Counted from the first letter of the stretch, positions 24,569 to 32,898 are shown. The stretch is 38,418 nt of DNA from UBA7937 sp034419095 (GCA_034419095.1 DAOULQ010000154.1:1-38418), one strand, 5' to 3'. The notes: generated by a model not told the origin, from the sequence alone. Translations and numbers: made by a program.

Positions 24569-25891
24569 ATGTGGACTAAATTTCCGTTGGACGAAACCGC
24601 GCCGAGTACACGGTGGCGGATAGCGCTTATTGTTCTGGTCCTTCTGCTTCCTATGCCTATTCTGTTAAATCAATTGAACGAGTGTAGGCGTGGTGACGCT
24701 GGCACTGATAGTTGGGTCTTGGCAGTGGGAGACAATTTCTACCGCCTTGGGTTCTTGCAACTGAAGTTTCTTCCAGTACTAAAATTTGAGCAAGGACAGC
24801 CGGTCTATTATACCCACTTGCCCCCGTTGCCTTATATTTTCAATGGTTTTCTCAGGCACATAGGCATCCACTCCGTAACTACGTTCCGTCTAATTTCAAT
24901 TCTTTTCTCTACTCTAGCCCTTCTCGTTTTGTTCAATATCTTGCAAGATCGCTTCAGGTCTTGGGCTGTCGGGGTCTTGAGTGTAGGCTACCTGGGTTTC
25001 AGCGGGTTCCATCTAATCTACGCAGACCCCCTTCATGTGCACCCTTTTCCTGAACTGTTCCGGTTTCTTTCCATATTGCTGCTTGTTCGCGGGCTCGAAA
25101 GTGTTGTTGGTGGGAGTAAGGAAGATCGAGGCAGAACCTTTTGGAGACCCTCTCCGGCCCTTTACTTGAGGCTTGCCTTTGTAGCGCTCTTTCTTTTGTC
25201 TCTGATCACGTATGAGTATTTGCCTGCTACCTTGTCCTTCTTCCTCGTGTACACTCTTATTGTCGCCCCCACTCGCTTCAGACAGGTAATCTTGGGTAGC
25301 CTGGTTGCCCTGTTGCTCGGCATAGGACTGCATTTCGCTCAAAACGTTTGGGCTCTCGGTGGGCTTGTTCCGGCCGCTGCGGATCTTTGGTCTAGCATTC
25401 TATATAGGACTTTTGAAGTCATCCCACAGACACCAGTTTTAGAAAATGTATATGCAGTCTATGAGCCGACCGGACTCACAGTTTTCGGATACCTGAGCCA
25501 TTTGGAGACAGGTATCGCCATTACCAGCGCCTTTGATCGTATTAGTCTGTTGCTTGCTCTTCCTCTTGCCTTCTACCTTGTCAGAAAGGTTTATCCCGGT
25601 GCAGCAGCATTCATAAGCATATTTGCATTGTCGTCTGTTACATGGTGGCTTGTTTTTCCTCAGCATTCCTACGTGCACTATTACTGGGTTGCAGGGCATG
25701 TCGCGCCTTTCTTGGCTACAGCATTCGGCATCATTGCGACGGTGGCCATCCAAGGGTTTCGGCGTCATGGATTGAAGACACTGCTTGACCCTACAATCAT
25801 TGTCTGCACACTTGTTGGCTCAGGACTGCTCTACCAACTCGTGACAAATGTTATGCAGTATTTGGCAGACTCGGTCTATCGCGCTTGTTAA
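24569..25891 (+). CDS. GT-C-like polytopic membrane protein, probable glycosyltransferase
   Basis: A 440-residue protein with about ten hydrophobic segments. After the first helix it has NECRRGDAGTDSWVLAVGDNFY, an acidic loop, and then VYYTHLPPLPYIFNGFL, matching the P-P-L-x-Y entry to the second membrane segment common in GT39-like enzymes. The catalytic acid is less clear than in the upstream neighbour. An in-frame ATG at 24482 would overlap the previous gene by 64 bases; the ATG at 24569 leaves a 23-base gap and starts shortly before the first helix, so it is preferred. The stop TAA shares a base with the ATG of the degraded methyltransferase stub at 25891 (TAATG), a sign that the stub was once translationally coupled. 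Confidence 0.68.
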   Translation: MWTKFPLDETAPSTRWRIALIVLVLLLPMPILLNQLNECRRGDAGTDSWVLAVGDNFYRLGFLQLKFLPVLKFEQGQPVYYTHLPPLPYIFNGFLRHIGIHSVTTFRLISILFSTLALLVLFNILQDRFRSWAVGVLSVGYLGFSGFHLIYADPLHVHPFPELFRFLSILLLVRGLESVVGGSKEDRGRTFWRPSPALYLRLAFVALFLLSLITYEYLPATLSFFLVYTLIVAPTRFRQVILGSLVALLLGIGLHFAQNVWALGGLVPAAADLWSSILYRTFEVIPQTPVLENVYAVYEPTGLTVFGYLSHLETGIAITSAFDRISLLLALPLAFYLVRKVYPGAAAFISIFALSSVTWWLVFPQHSYVHYYWVAGHVAPFLATAFGIIATVAIQGFRRHGLKTLLDPTIIVCTLVGSGLLYQLVTNVMQYLADSVYRAC

Positions 25892-26213
25892 TGGGGACGC
25901 GCTTAAACTTGGGTTGTGGTACTGATATTCGTGGGGGAATTCTCGTGGAAAACGCTTCCTCGTTACTCAGCGCCGGCACCGAGCGTTCCAAAATCAAACT
26001 GGCCCACAGCAACCTCCTGGACAAAGCCCGCCAGCGTCCCGATCAGGTTGGCCGGGTGTTGAACAACCTACACCAGGAGGGGCTTATCCCATCTACCAGA
26101 AGGTGGTATCTCGCCTGGATACCCGCATCACCTTGGGCTACTGCTCGGCCGGTATGATTATCGAGGTCGGTGAGGGGGTTCAGGAGTTCCGGGCCGGCGA
26201 TCCGGTGGCCTGA
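25891..26213 (+). pseudogene. Chimeric remnant: methyltransferase N-terminus joined to MDR-oxidoreductase fragment
   Basis: The first 15 codons (25891-25935) read MGTRLNLGCGTDIRGG, the start of a class I methyltransferase like the one at 13346. From about 25936 the same frame switches to GILVENASSLLSAGTERSK, homologous to residues 27-45 of the two-domain oxidoreductase at 27792 (GVLVRNGFSLISIGTERSK). Homology runs on through NLLDKARQRPDQV. After the CCC run at 26088-26090 it moves to the +1 frame, consistent with one lost base, and continues as KVVSRLDTRITLGYCSAGMI up to a TGA at 26211-26213, matching paralogue residues 82-118. Codon-level divergence from the intact gene is large, so this is an old, different copy. 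No product is expected to be functional. Confidence 0.85.
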
Positions 26214-26230
26214 GCGGGAAGGAAAGGGGC

Positions 26231-27679
26231 ATGAAAATCCTGTTCGTCTATCCCAACCAGATACATCACGAGAGTATCTCTTTGGGTATCTCATACATCT
26301 CCTCGTATATCGGACAATTTGGTCACACCGCTGAGGTAATGGATTACACATGGGGTGGAACCGTGCAGGATTGTATTGACAAAATTGAGGAGGACAAGCC
26401 AGATGTAGTTGGGTTCTCCCTAACCAGCGGGGACTTGCCCTTTTCCCTCAACGTAGCGAGAGCCATCAAGCGGGTTGATAAGCAACTCCCAATCATCTTT
26501 GGTGGTGCTCATGCGACTGTTGCCCCTGAAACGTCGATACTACACGATTGTGTGGATATGGTGTGCGTTGGGGAAGGGGAACATGCAGTCAGGGAGCTTT
26601 TGGATAGAATGGTGGATGAACAGGACTACTTCTCAGTGCCCAACTTTGTGTTCAAGAAGAATGGTAACATCGTTCGCAATCCAGTTGCTCCGCTTGAACT
26701 CGATCTCGATCTCTTTCCATTTCCCGACAGAGACATTTGGGATATGGAGAGATACATTGAAGCCACAGATGGCACTATCGACCTGATCGCAGGCCGAGGC
26801 TGCCCTCATAAATGCTCTTATTGCATAAACCACAAGCTCCATCAAATCAACAGCGCCACCAAACGCCAAGTAAGATTTAGAAGCCCTGAGAACATCCTGG
26901 CTGAGATCGATCACACCTTGAAGAGTTACCCTGAGCAGGTCAATTACCTCTTCTTTCAGGATGACGTCTTTGCCCTCAGTAAGAGATGGGTCGCAGATTT
27001 TGCCGCAAAGTATTCACAAGCGTGTGGGCTCCCATTCGGCTGCAATGGCAGGGTGGAAGCCCTGGACGAAAAAATGGCTCAGTATTTGGCAAATGCTGGA
27101 TGTACATCACTTCACATAGGCATTGAGTCAGGCAGTGAGAGATTGAGAAAGACTGTTCTGCGCCGAAGCATGACGAATGGCCAAATCGTCAACGCTTTCA
27201 GGGCAGCCAAGAAATGGGGCATGAAGACCAACTCGTACAATATTATTGGCTTACCCTATGAGACGAAAGAGGACATCTGGGAAACAATCAGGCTGAATCG
27301 CGAGTGCGAGCCTGACTACCTACAGGTTTCTATTTTCCAACCGTATCCTGGCACCGAACTTCATGCATTGTGCAAGGAGAAAGGTTGGCTACTTACAGAG
27401 ACGATGCCAGTCTCTCATAAGTTGACTTCCATCATGAATTATCCACATATATCGGCGAGAGAAATAGTGTGGCAGAAGAAGATGTTTCGTTTCAGGGTAA
27501 TGAGACACATAAGTATCAGGAAAGCCCTGGTCCTTCTACTCCTAGACGTTAACTACGAACTGTTCGTAAAGTTCCGCACCTGGCTTCCAACAATTGTGAA
27601 GCGTGGCCTGTACAAGGTGCTGCGAACCTTCAGCGGCGGAAGGCTGCCAGGACGGGTGATGCGCACGTGCCTCAACTAG
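26231..27679 (+). CDS. B12-binding-domain radical SAM protein (BchE/class B-like)
   Basis: Predicted cobalamin- and SAM-dependent radical enzyme; members methylate unreactive carbons or rearrange substrates. The N-terminal 140 residues have the B12-binding-like Rossmann fold (ILFVYPNQIHHESISLGISY, DVVGFSLTSGDLPFSLNVA, IIFGGAHATVAPE, VGEGEHAV). The radical SAM domain has the [4Fe-4S] motif GRGCPHKCSYC with C191, C195 and C198, then FQDDVFALSKRWVADF and HIGIESGSERLRKTVLRR. Length (482 aa) is typical. AAGGAAAGG precedes the ATG. It lies between the chimeric pseudogene and the two-domain oxidoreductase. A likely job is modification of a sugar or of the lipid carrier, but the substrate is unknown. 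Confidence 0.88.
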   Translation: MKILFVYPNQIHHESISLGISYISSYIGQFGHTAEVMDYTWGGTVQDCIDKIEEDKPDVVGFSLTSGDLPFSLNVARAIKRVDKQLPIIFGGAHATVAPETSILHDCVDMVCVGEGEHAVRELLDRMVDEQDYFSVPNFVFKKNGNIVRNPVAPLELDLDLFPFPDRDIWDMERYIEATDGTIDLIAGRGCPHKCSYCINHKLHQINSATKRQVRFRSPENILAEIDHTLKSYPEQVNYLFFQDDVFALSKRWVADFAAKYSQACGLPFGCNGRVEALDEKMAQYLANAGCTSLHIGIESGSERLRKTVLRRSMTNGQIVNAFRAAKKWGMKTNSYNIIGLPYETKEDIWETIRLNRECEPDYLQVSIFQPYPGTELHALCKEKGWLLTETMPVSHKLTSIMNYPHISAREIVWQKKMFRFRVMRHISIRKALVLLLLDVNYELFVKFRTWLPTIVKRGLYKVLRTFSGGRLPGRVMRTCLN

Positions 27680-27791
27680 AATGATTCTTTCACTAGTGCG
27701 TCGCTGCGGTAGGGAAGAGCGGCGTGGACGATTCCGTCTAGTGCGGAGCGCGGGAGGCTCGTGCACCTGATCAGCGAAGCAGGACAAGGCT

Positions 27792-30149
27792 ATGAAACAA
27801 GTTATTCTAAATTTCAAGACCGGTGATCTTCAGGTTGCAGATGTTCCCCCGCCAGCACTTCGCCCCGAAGGCGTGCTGGTTCGCAATGGCTTCTCCCTCA
27901 TCAGCATCGGAACAGAGCGCTCGAAGGTACAGAGCGCGCGCAGCAACTTACTGGAGAAGGCACGTCGCCGGCCAGACCAGGTAGAACAAGCCATGCAAAA
28001 CCTCCGCCAAGAGGGCGTGCTCCCCACCATGAGGAAAGTATTGACTCGGCTTGACACACCTGTCACACTGGGCTATGCATCGGCTGGCACGGTGGTGGCC
28101 GTGGGGGCGTCAGTGAACGATTTGCAGATTGGCGACCGCGTGGCGGTGGCGGGAGAGGGCTATGGTTGTCACGCTGAGGTGATCTATGTTCCACGTCATA
28201 TGGCTACTTTGGTGCCTGAGGGGGTGGGACTGGACCAGGCGGCCTTCGCGGCGGTAGGGGCGATTGCTGTCCAGAGTCTGCGGGTGGCCAGCGTAAGTCT
28301 GGGCGATCGGGTTGTGGTGATCGGTCTGGGCCTGATTGGACTGCTGACCGTGCAGTTACTTAAGGCAGCCGGCTGTCAGGTGATCGGCGTGGATGTAGAT
28401 GGAGCAAGGGTGGAACTAGCCAGCCACCTTGGCGCAGACCGGGCCTTTCGCCGCGACCGGTTCGAGATCGAGCAGGTGATCGCTCAAGATGGCCATGGCT
28501 ACGGGTTCGATGCGGTGATTATTGCCGCGTCTACGCCCAGCACGGAGCCGATTGAGACGGCTGGCAGGCTGTGCCGGGAGAAGGGTGCCGTCGTGGTGGT
28601 AGGTGCGGTGCCGGTGGATGTGCCACGAAAGGAGTACTTTGAGAAGGAATTGCGGCTGACGATTTCCCGCGGACTTGGCCCGGGTCCTTATTACGCTCCA
28701 ATTCCCGAAAGGGGCATGGCCTATCCTTACGGATACGTTCGCTGGACGGCTCAACTCAACATGGAGGCCTTCCTCAACCTGGTGGCCGAAGGGCGGATCA
28801 CCCTGGACCCCGTCATCACCCACTGCTTTCCCATAGATGAAGCCCCCAAGGCTTACGATCTCCTGCTCAGTCCTCAAGGTGAGGTCTTGGGCATCCTCTT
28901 CGAGTACGACACATCCGCCGATGGTTCGACTGGGCTCACCACAGGCCGCCGACCATCAACTGGCGTCGTCTGGCTCACGGATAACGCTCAACGTGCAACG
29001 TGCGAAGGGGTAACGGTTGGCTTTATCGGTGCTGGCAACTTTGCGAAAGCCTATCTGTTGCCGAACTTCCGCCGTCTCGACGACGTGGTTCTGCGTGGCG
29101 TAGCCACAGCCACATCCGTCAGCGCCGCCAACGTCGCCCGCAAGTTCGGCTTCGCCTACGGCACCTGCGACTACCACGAGATCCTGAATGACCCCAAAAT
29201 CAACTGCGTCGTCATCGCTACCCGCCATAACCTGCACGCTTCCCTGGCTGCCGAAGCCCTGCGCCGGGGCAAGGGCGTCTTTGTAGAGAAGCCCCTAGCC
29301 CTCAACTTGGGGCAATTGCGTGAGGTCATTGAAGCCTACCAGGAGAATGAAAGGGGGAAATTGGAAGACGAAAGATGTGAGGGAGAAAACGGAAACGTCC
29401 CCCTTTCCAATTTCCATTCTCGCCCTTCCCCCATCCTGATGGTCGGTTTCAACCGCCGCTTCTCCCCCTTCATTCAAGAACTCAAGAAGTTCCTGGCCCA
29501 TCGGACCGGGCCGATAGTGATGACCTATCGAGTGAACGCGGGCTATGTTCCTCCAGACCACTGGGTCCACGACCCGGTCGAGGGAGGAGGACGCATCTTG
29601 GGCGAGGTGTGCCACTTTGTGGACCTACTGCAGCACCTGGCCGGAGCCAGGCCATGCCGTCTTTTCGCCCAGACCACTCACACCCACAGCGGTCACATCC
29701 CCGATGAGGACAACGTGCAGGTGACCATCTCCTTCACAGACGGGTCTATAGGCATTATCACCTACTCCGCCGCTGGCGACCCCTCATTCCCCCGCGAACG
29801 CCTGGAGGTCTTCGCCGATGGTAGTGTGGCCGTCATAGACAACTTTCGCGAGGCGGTCTTCACCCGACGGGGTAGAGGCAAGAGGATGCGCCGCTGGAGC
29901 CAGGACATGGGCCACCGTCATGAGGTGGCAGCCTTAGTAGAAGCCATCCAGCAGGGAGGGCCAGCGCCTATCCCCTTCGAGGAGATCGTGTTGACCACCC
30001 TGACGACACTGCAGATCAAGGAATCGCTACGGTTGGGGGAGCCGGTGGAGATTGACCTGTCACAGGTTCTACTTGGTCAGGAGTCAATCGATAAGGCCGA
30101 CGTCTCTTTTTCCGCGCAAGAAGAAAGCACGGAGAATCTCGATGCGTGA
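27792..30149 (+). CDS. Two-domain oxidoreductase: zinc-type MDR fused to Gfo/Idh/MocA
   Basis: A 785-residue fusion known from polysaccharide loci as bi-domain oxidoreductase. Residues 1-375 are a medium-chain dehydrogenase: GTERSKVQSARSNLLEKARR near the start, LGYASAGTVVAVG, GDRVAVAGEGYGCHAE, and the dinucleotide loop VVVIGLGLIGLLTVQLLKAAG near residue 175. After a linker (375-400), a Gfo/Idh/MocA domain starts at TVGFIGAGNFAKAYL, with VATRHNLHASLAAEAL and VEKPLAL (EKP near 497) and ILGEVCHFVDLLQHLAG later. A palindromic segment at 29343-29421 adds about 25 extra residues just after the EKP region. A fragment of a paralogue lies 1.6 kb upstream. The stop overlaps the next gene by eight bases. 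The substrate is probably a nucleotide or lipid-linked sugar. Confidence 0.88.
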   Translation: MKQVILNFKTGDLQVADVPPPALRPEGVLVRNGFSLISIGTERSKVQSARSNLLEKARRRPDQVEQAMQNLRQEGVLPTMRKVLTRLDTPVTLGYASAGTVVAVGASVNDLQIGDRVAVAGEGYGCHAEVIYVPRHMATLVPEGVGLDQAAFAAVGAIAVQSLRVASVSLGDRVVVIGLGLIGLLTVQLLKAAGCQVIGVDVDGARVELASHLGADRAFRRDRFEIEQVIAQDGHGYGFDAVIIAASTPSTEPIETAGRLCREKGAVVVVGAVPVDVPRKEYFEKELRLTISRGLGPGPYYAPIPERGMAYPYGYVRWTAQLNMEAFLNLVAEGRITLDPVITHCFPIDEAPKAYDLLLSPQGEVLGILFEYDTSADGSTGLTTGRRPSTGVVWLTDNAQRATCEGVTVGFIGAGNFAKAYLLPNFRRLDDVVLRGVATATSVSAANVARKFGFAYGTCDYHEILNDPKINCVVIATRHNLHASLAAEALRRGKGVFVEKPLALNLGQLREVIEAYQENERGKLEDERCEGENGNVPLSNFHSRPSPILMVGFNRRFSPFIQELKKFLAHRTGPIVMTYRVNAGYVPPDHWVHDPVEGGGRILGEVCHFVDLLQHLAGARPCRLFAQTTHTHSGHIPDEDNVQVTISFTDGSIGIITYSAAGDPSFPRERLEVFADGSVAVIDNFREAVFTRRGRGKRMRRWSQDMGHRHEVAALVEAIQQGGPAPIPFEEIVLTTLTTLQIKESLRLGEPVEIDLSQVLLGQESIDKADVSFSAQEESTENLDA
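29343..29421. repeat. Palindromic repeat-like element inserted in frame in a coding sequence
   Basis: Outer arms GAGAATG (29343-29349) and CATTCTC (29415-29421) are perfect complements. Inside are two further complementary pairs: GGAAATTGGAA (29356-29366) with TTCCAATTTCC (29405-29415), and GAAAGGGGG (29349-29357) with CCCCCTTTC (29399-29407). The encoded stretch, rich in Glu, Gly and Asn, has no place in the Gfo/Idh/MocA fold between EKP and MVGFNRRF. Confidence 0.75.
30131..30134 (+). promoter_or_regulatory. Ribosome binding site that sets the start of the WecG/TagA/CpsF gene
   Basis: GGAG seven bases before the ATG at 30142. It favours this start over an in-frame ATG at 30052, which would overlap the upstream gene by 98 bases and add 30 residues with no family match. 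Confidence 0.6.
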
Positions 30150-30939
30150 CAAGGTGGATTTTCTCGGTCTGTCCTTCGACCGAATCACCATGGACCAGGC
30201 CGTCGCCCGGATCGAAGCGTTCATCCAAGAAGGCACACCGCACAAGGTCTTCTGTCCCAATGTGGCGCTGCTGATCTGGTCGCGCCAGAACGAGGAACTC
30301 CGGCGTGTATACGAAAACTGCGACTTGCTGCCGGCCGACGGCATGGGCATCTACTATGCGTCCCGCCTGCTAGGTGATCGAGTGCCGGAGATGGTCAGTG
30401 CCGTGCTTCTTTTCTTCAGGCTCGTCGAACAGGCGGCGGAGGAGGGATACAGGCTCTACCTGCTGGGCACGAAGCAGGAGATCCTGGAAAAGGCCGTTGA
30501 CAACCTGAAACGACAGTACCCGACCCTCAACATCGTGGGGTACCGCAACGGATACTTTACAGCCGATGACGAGGCACAGATCGTGCAGCAGATCGCTCAA
30601 GCGCGACCTGACATCCTCTTCGTCGGCATGAGCAGCCCCCTTAAAGAGCGTTTTGTGGAGCGGAACCTGGAACGGATGGGGATACCGGTATGCCTGGGGG
30701 TGGGCGGTAGCTTCGATGTGGCCGCCGGAGTGTGCAAACTGGCTCCCGCGTGGATGCGCAAACTGGCCCTGGAATGGCTTTACCGCCTTATCCAGGAGCC
30801 CCGACGTTTGTGGAAACGCTATTTGATCACAAATATGGTCTTTGTTTGCCTTGTTTTCAGAGCCTTCGTGAGCCGGCGTTTGCTGGGTTGGGCACGGCCC
30901 GCAAGCGCCCGATCAAAGCAGCAAATCCCAGAAGAATAA
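30142..30939 (+). CDS. WecG/TagA/CpsF-family glycosyltransferase (GT26)
   Basis: Adds a sugar, often N-acetylmannosamine or glucose, to a polyprenyl-diphosphate sugar at the membrane surface, the second step of glycan assembly. The family pattern is complete: VDFLGLSFDRITMDQAVARI, FCPNVALL with N40, LPADGMGI with D66 (matching Asn39 and the catalytic base Asp65 of TagA from Thermoanaerobacter italicus), YLLGTKQEILEKA, DILFVGMSSPLKERF, and CLGVGGSFDVAAG. The C-terminal WLYRLIQEPRRLWKRYL and following hydrophobic helix fit membrane association. Length 265 aa from the ATG chosen here. It precedes a short initiating phosphoglycosyl transferase, so the pair could build the first two sugars of one glycan. 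Confidence 0.93.
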   Translation: MRDKVDFLGLSFDRITMDQAVARIEAFIQEGTPHKVFCPNVALLIWSRQNEELRRVYENCDLLPADGMGIYYASRLLGDRVPEMVSAVLLFFRLVEQAAEEGYRLYLLGTKQEILEKAVDNLKRQYPTLNIVGYRNGYFTADDEAQIVQQIAQARPDILFVGMSSPLKERFVERNLERMGIPVCLGVGGSFDVAAGVCKLAPAWMRKLALEWLYRLIQEPRRLWKRYLITNMVFVCLVFRAFVSRRLLGWARPASARSKQQIPEE

Positions 30940-31032
30940 CGATCTCGAAGGCGTTACAGGAAGAATCTCTAGCAAGGAACGCTCAAGTATCGGAATAGTC
31001 AGAAATCGTTCTTCATTCCTAGAGAGGTATTA

Positions 31033-31665
31033 GTGAAATATTTCGTACGAAGCCAACACCACTTCCCCACCTGGCAATTACTGCTTAAGAGACTTTTGGA
31101 CATTGTCATATCAGCTGCGTCTCTGCTTCTGCTTTTCCCCCTCTTCGCCGTCATCGCCCTGCTCACCAAACTCACCTCATCTGGCCCAATCCTTTACCGC
31201 TGGGATGTCATTGGTCGAAATGGTATACCTTTCACTGGCTACAAATTCCGCACCATGGTCATCAACGCCGACGAATTGAAGAAGGATCTCTGGCGATACA
31301 GCGAGAGGAACGGCCCTGTCTTCAAGATGAAAAACGACCCTCGGATCACCCACGTGGGCCGCATCCTGCGCAGGTTCAGCCTTGATGAACTCCCCCAGCT
31401 CTGGAGCGTCCTCAAGGGAGAGATGAGCCTGGTGGGTCCCCGGCCTGTCGGCCCTCAGGAATGGGAACTTTTTGAAGACTGGCAACGCCGCAAACTTTGC
31501 GTCACCCCTGGCATGAGCTGGTTATGGGACGTCCGAGGCAAGCCTGAAGAGTTCGAGGAGTGGATGAAACTTGACCTGGAGTACATCGATAACTGGTCTA
31601 TCTGGCTAGATATCAAACTCCTCTTCGGCGCGGCGTGGTATGTGCTGTCGGGCAGCAATTACTAA
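31033..31665 (+). CDS. Small monotopic phosphoglycosyl transferase (WcaJ/PglC-like core)
   Basis: Transfers a sugar 1-phosphate to undecaprenyl phosphate. The 210 residues cover only the catalytic core: LLLKRLLDIVISAASLLLLFPLFAV with the re-entrant helix, GPILYRWDVIGRNGIPFTGYKFRTM, the Asp-Glu dyad in SLDELPQLW (D118-E119), and GEMSLVGPRPVGPQEWE. The N-terminal four-helix and Rossmann parts found in the enzyme at 1065 are absent, which is normal for the small class. The GTG start at 31033 follows GAGAGG at good distance. It is the second initiating enzyme in the window, about 29 kb from the first, and may start a separate glycan. Confidence 0.9.
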   Translation: MKYFVRSQHHFPTWQLLLKRLLDIVISAASLLLLFPLFAVIALLTKLTSSGPILYRWDVIGRNGIPFTGYKFRTMVINADELKKDLWRYSERNGPVFKMKNDPRITHVGRILRRFSLDELPQLWSVLKGEMSLVGPRPVGPQEWELFEDWQRRKLCVTPGMSWLWDVRGKPEEFEEWMKLDLEYIDNWSIWLDIKLLFGAAWYVLSGSNY

Positions 31666-31759
31666 CCCATGCCCGACGACCGACCACTGACTGTGGACTA
31701 TTTCCACATCTCCACCGCCATCTGTTAAGGTAAAACATCATCCATAAGATGTCAGTTAT

Positions 31760-32884
31760 ATGCCAAATGCAAAAGTACTTGTGACCGGGGGGGCCGGTTT
31801 CATCGGTTCCCATACAGTGGATCTGTTGCTGGAGAAAGGCTACGAGGTTCGTATCCTGGACAACCTGCACCCCCGGGTGCACCCTAGAGGGAAGCCCCCC
31901 TGGGTGCCCAAAGAGGCCGAGTTTATCCAGGGTGATGTAACGGTACGGGAAGAGCTCGATCGTGCGCTACAAGGGGTGGACCATGTCTTCCATTTGGCTG
32001 CCTATCAGGACTACATGACCGATTTCTCCACCTTCATCGATGTGAACACCGAAAGCACTGCCCTCATGTTCGAACTTATCGTGGAGAAAGGTTATCCCAT
32101 CAAGAAGATCATCTTCGCTTCTTCACAAGCCGTCGCGGGCGAAGGAAAATACGAGTGCCCAAAGCACGGAGTGATCTACCCTGGCCCCAGGCCCCTGGAG
32201 CAACTGCGGCGTGGCGACTGGGAAATCAAATGCTCCATTTGTGGGGCAAAGATGCGCCCACTCCTCATAGACGAGGCTACCAGCAACCCTCATACCGCCT
32301 ATGGCGTCTCCAAATATGCCATCGAGCTATTGGCTTTTGGCTTGGGTCGCAGGTATGGTATCCCTACGGTGTCCATGCGCTACACCTACGTGCAAGGTCC
32401 GCGCAACTCCTTCTACAACGCCTACTCCGGCATCGCCCGTCGCTTCGCCCTGCGCCTGCTCCACAGCCTGCCTCCCATCATCTACGAGGACGGTAGGCAA
32501 CTGCGCGACTACGTCAACGTCCGTGACATCGCCCGGGCCAACGTCCTGGTCATGGAGGACTCCCGGGCTGACTACCAGGTCTTCAACATTGGCGGTGGCC
32601 GGGCCGTCACTGTGTTAGAGTTCGCCCGCATCATGCTGGATACCTTCGACAGTGACCTAGAGCCTCTCATCCCCGAGGAGTTTCGCATCGGTGATACCCG
32701 CCACACCGTATCGGACATCTCCAAACTCCGTGCTCTGGGCTGGGAGCCCACAATCCCGGTGGAGCAGAACGTGGCCGAGTACGTGGCCTGGATCAAAGGG
32801 CAGCGCGGCACCAGAGAGTATTTGGAAGAGGCAGAGCGCCTTATGCGGGAGCAGGGTGTCGTACAGAGGGTGGAGGGGAGATGA
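31760..32884 (+). CDS. Extended SDR nucleotide-sugar epimerase/dehydratase with Cys/His insert
   Basis: NAD-dependent nucleotide-sugar enzyme of 374 residues. The dinucleotide loop is VTGGAGFIGSH (8-18), the Ser of FASSQAV is at 121-122, and the catalytic Tyr/Lys pair is in YGVSK (Y181, K185). LRDYVNVRDIARANVLVMED is typical of GalE-like epimerases. Between the Ser strand and the Tyr helix lies an extra block with C133, H136, C158 and C161 (YECPKHG ... CSICGAKM), like a small metal-binding knuckle. A similar insert is known to me from dTDP-L-rhamnose 4-epimerase-type proteins (WbiB), so that activity is one candidate; UDP-glucuronate or UDP-glucose 4-epimerisation are others. The next gene starts 72 bases after its stop. 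Confidence 0.82.
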   Translation: MPNAKVLVTGGAGFIGSHTVDLLLEKGYEVRILDNLHPRVHPRGKPPWVPKEAEFIQGDVTVREELDRALQGVDHVFHLAAYQDYMTDFSTFIDVNTESTALMFELIVEKGYPIKKIIFASSQAVAGEGKYECPKHGVIYPGPRPLEQLRRGDWEIKCSICGAKMRPLLIDEATSNPHTAYGVSKYAIELLAFGLGRRYGIPTVSMRYTYVQGPRNSFYNAYSGIARRFALRLLHSLPPIIYEDGRQLRDYVNVRDIARANVLVMEDSRADYQVFNIGGGRAVTVLEFARIMLDTFDSDLEPLIPEEFRIGDTRHTVSDISKLRALGWEPTIPVEQNVAEYVAWIKGQRGTREYLEEAERLMREQGVVQRVEGR

Positions 32885-32898
32885 GGAAGATGGAGAAC

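Noticed and set aside
25891..26213. Insertion sequence at the chimeric pseudogene
   Set aside because: No transposase fragment, terminal inverted repeats or target duplication can be seen; recombination between clusters explains it better.
27680..27791. Direct repeat CTAGTGCG in the spacer before the two-domain oxidoreductase
   Set aside because: Two eight-base copies in 112 bases are too short to be convincing, and no known site matches.
31683..31705. Inverted repeat TGTGGA/TCCACA in the spacer after the small phosphoglycosyl transferase
   Set aside because: A six-base stem with a five-base loop and no T-run is weak; it may be chance.
31760..32884. Extended SDR as HldD, the ADP-heptose epimerase
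   Set aside because: The Cys/His insert and the rest of the pattern fit GalE/WbiB-like epimerases, and it is far from hldE.
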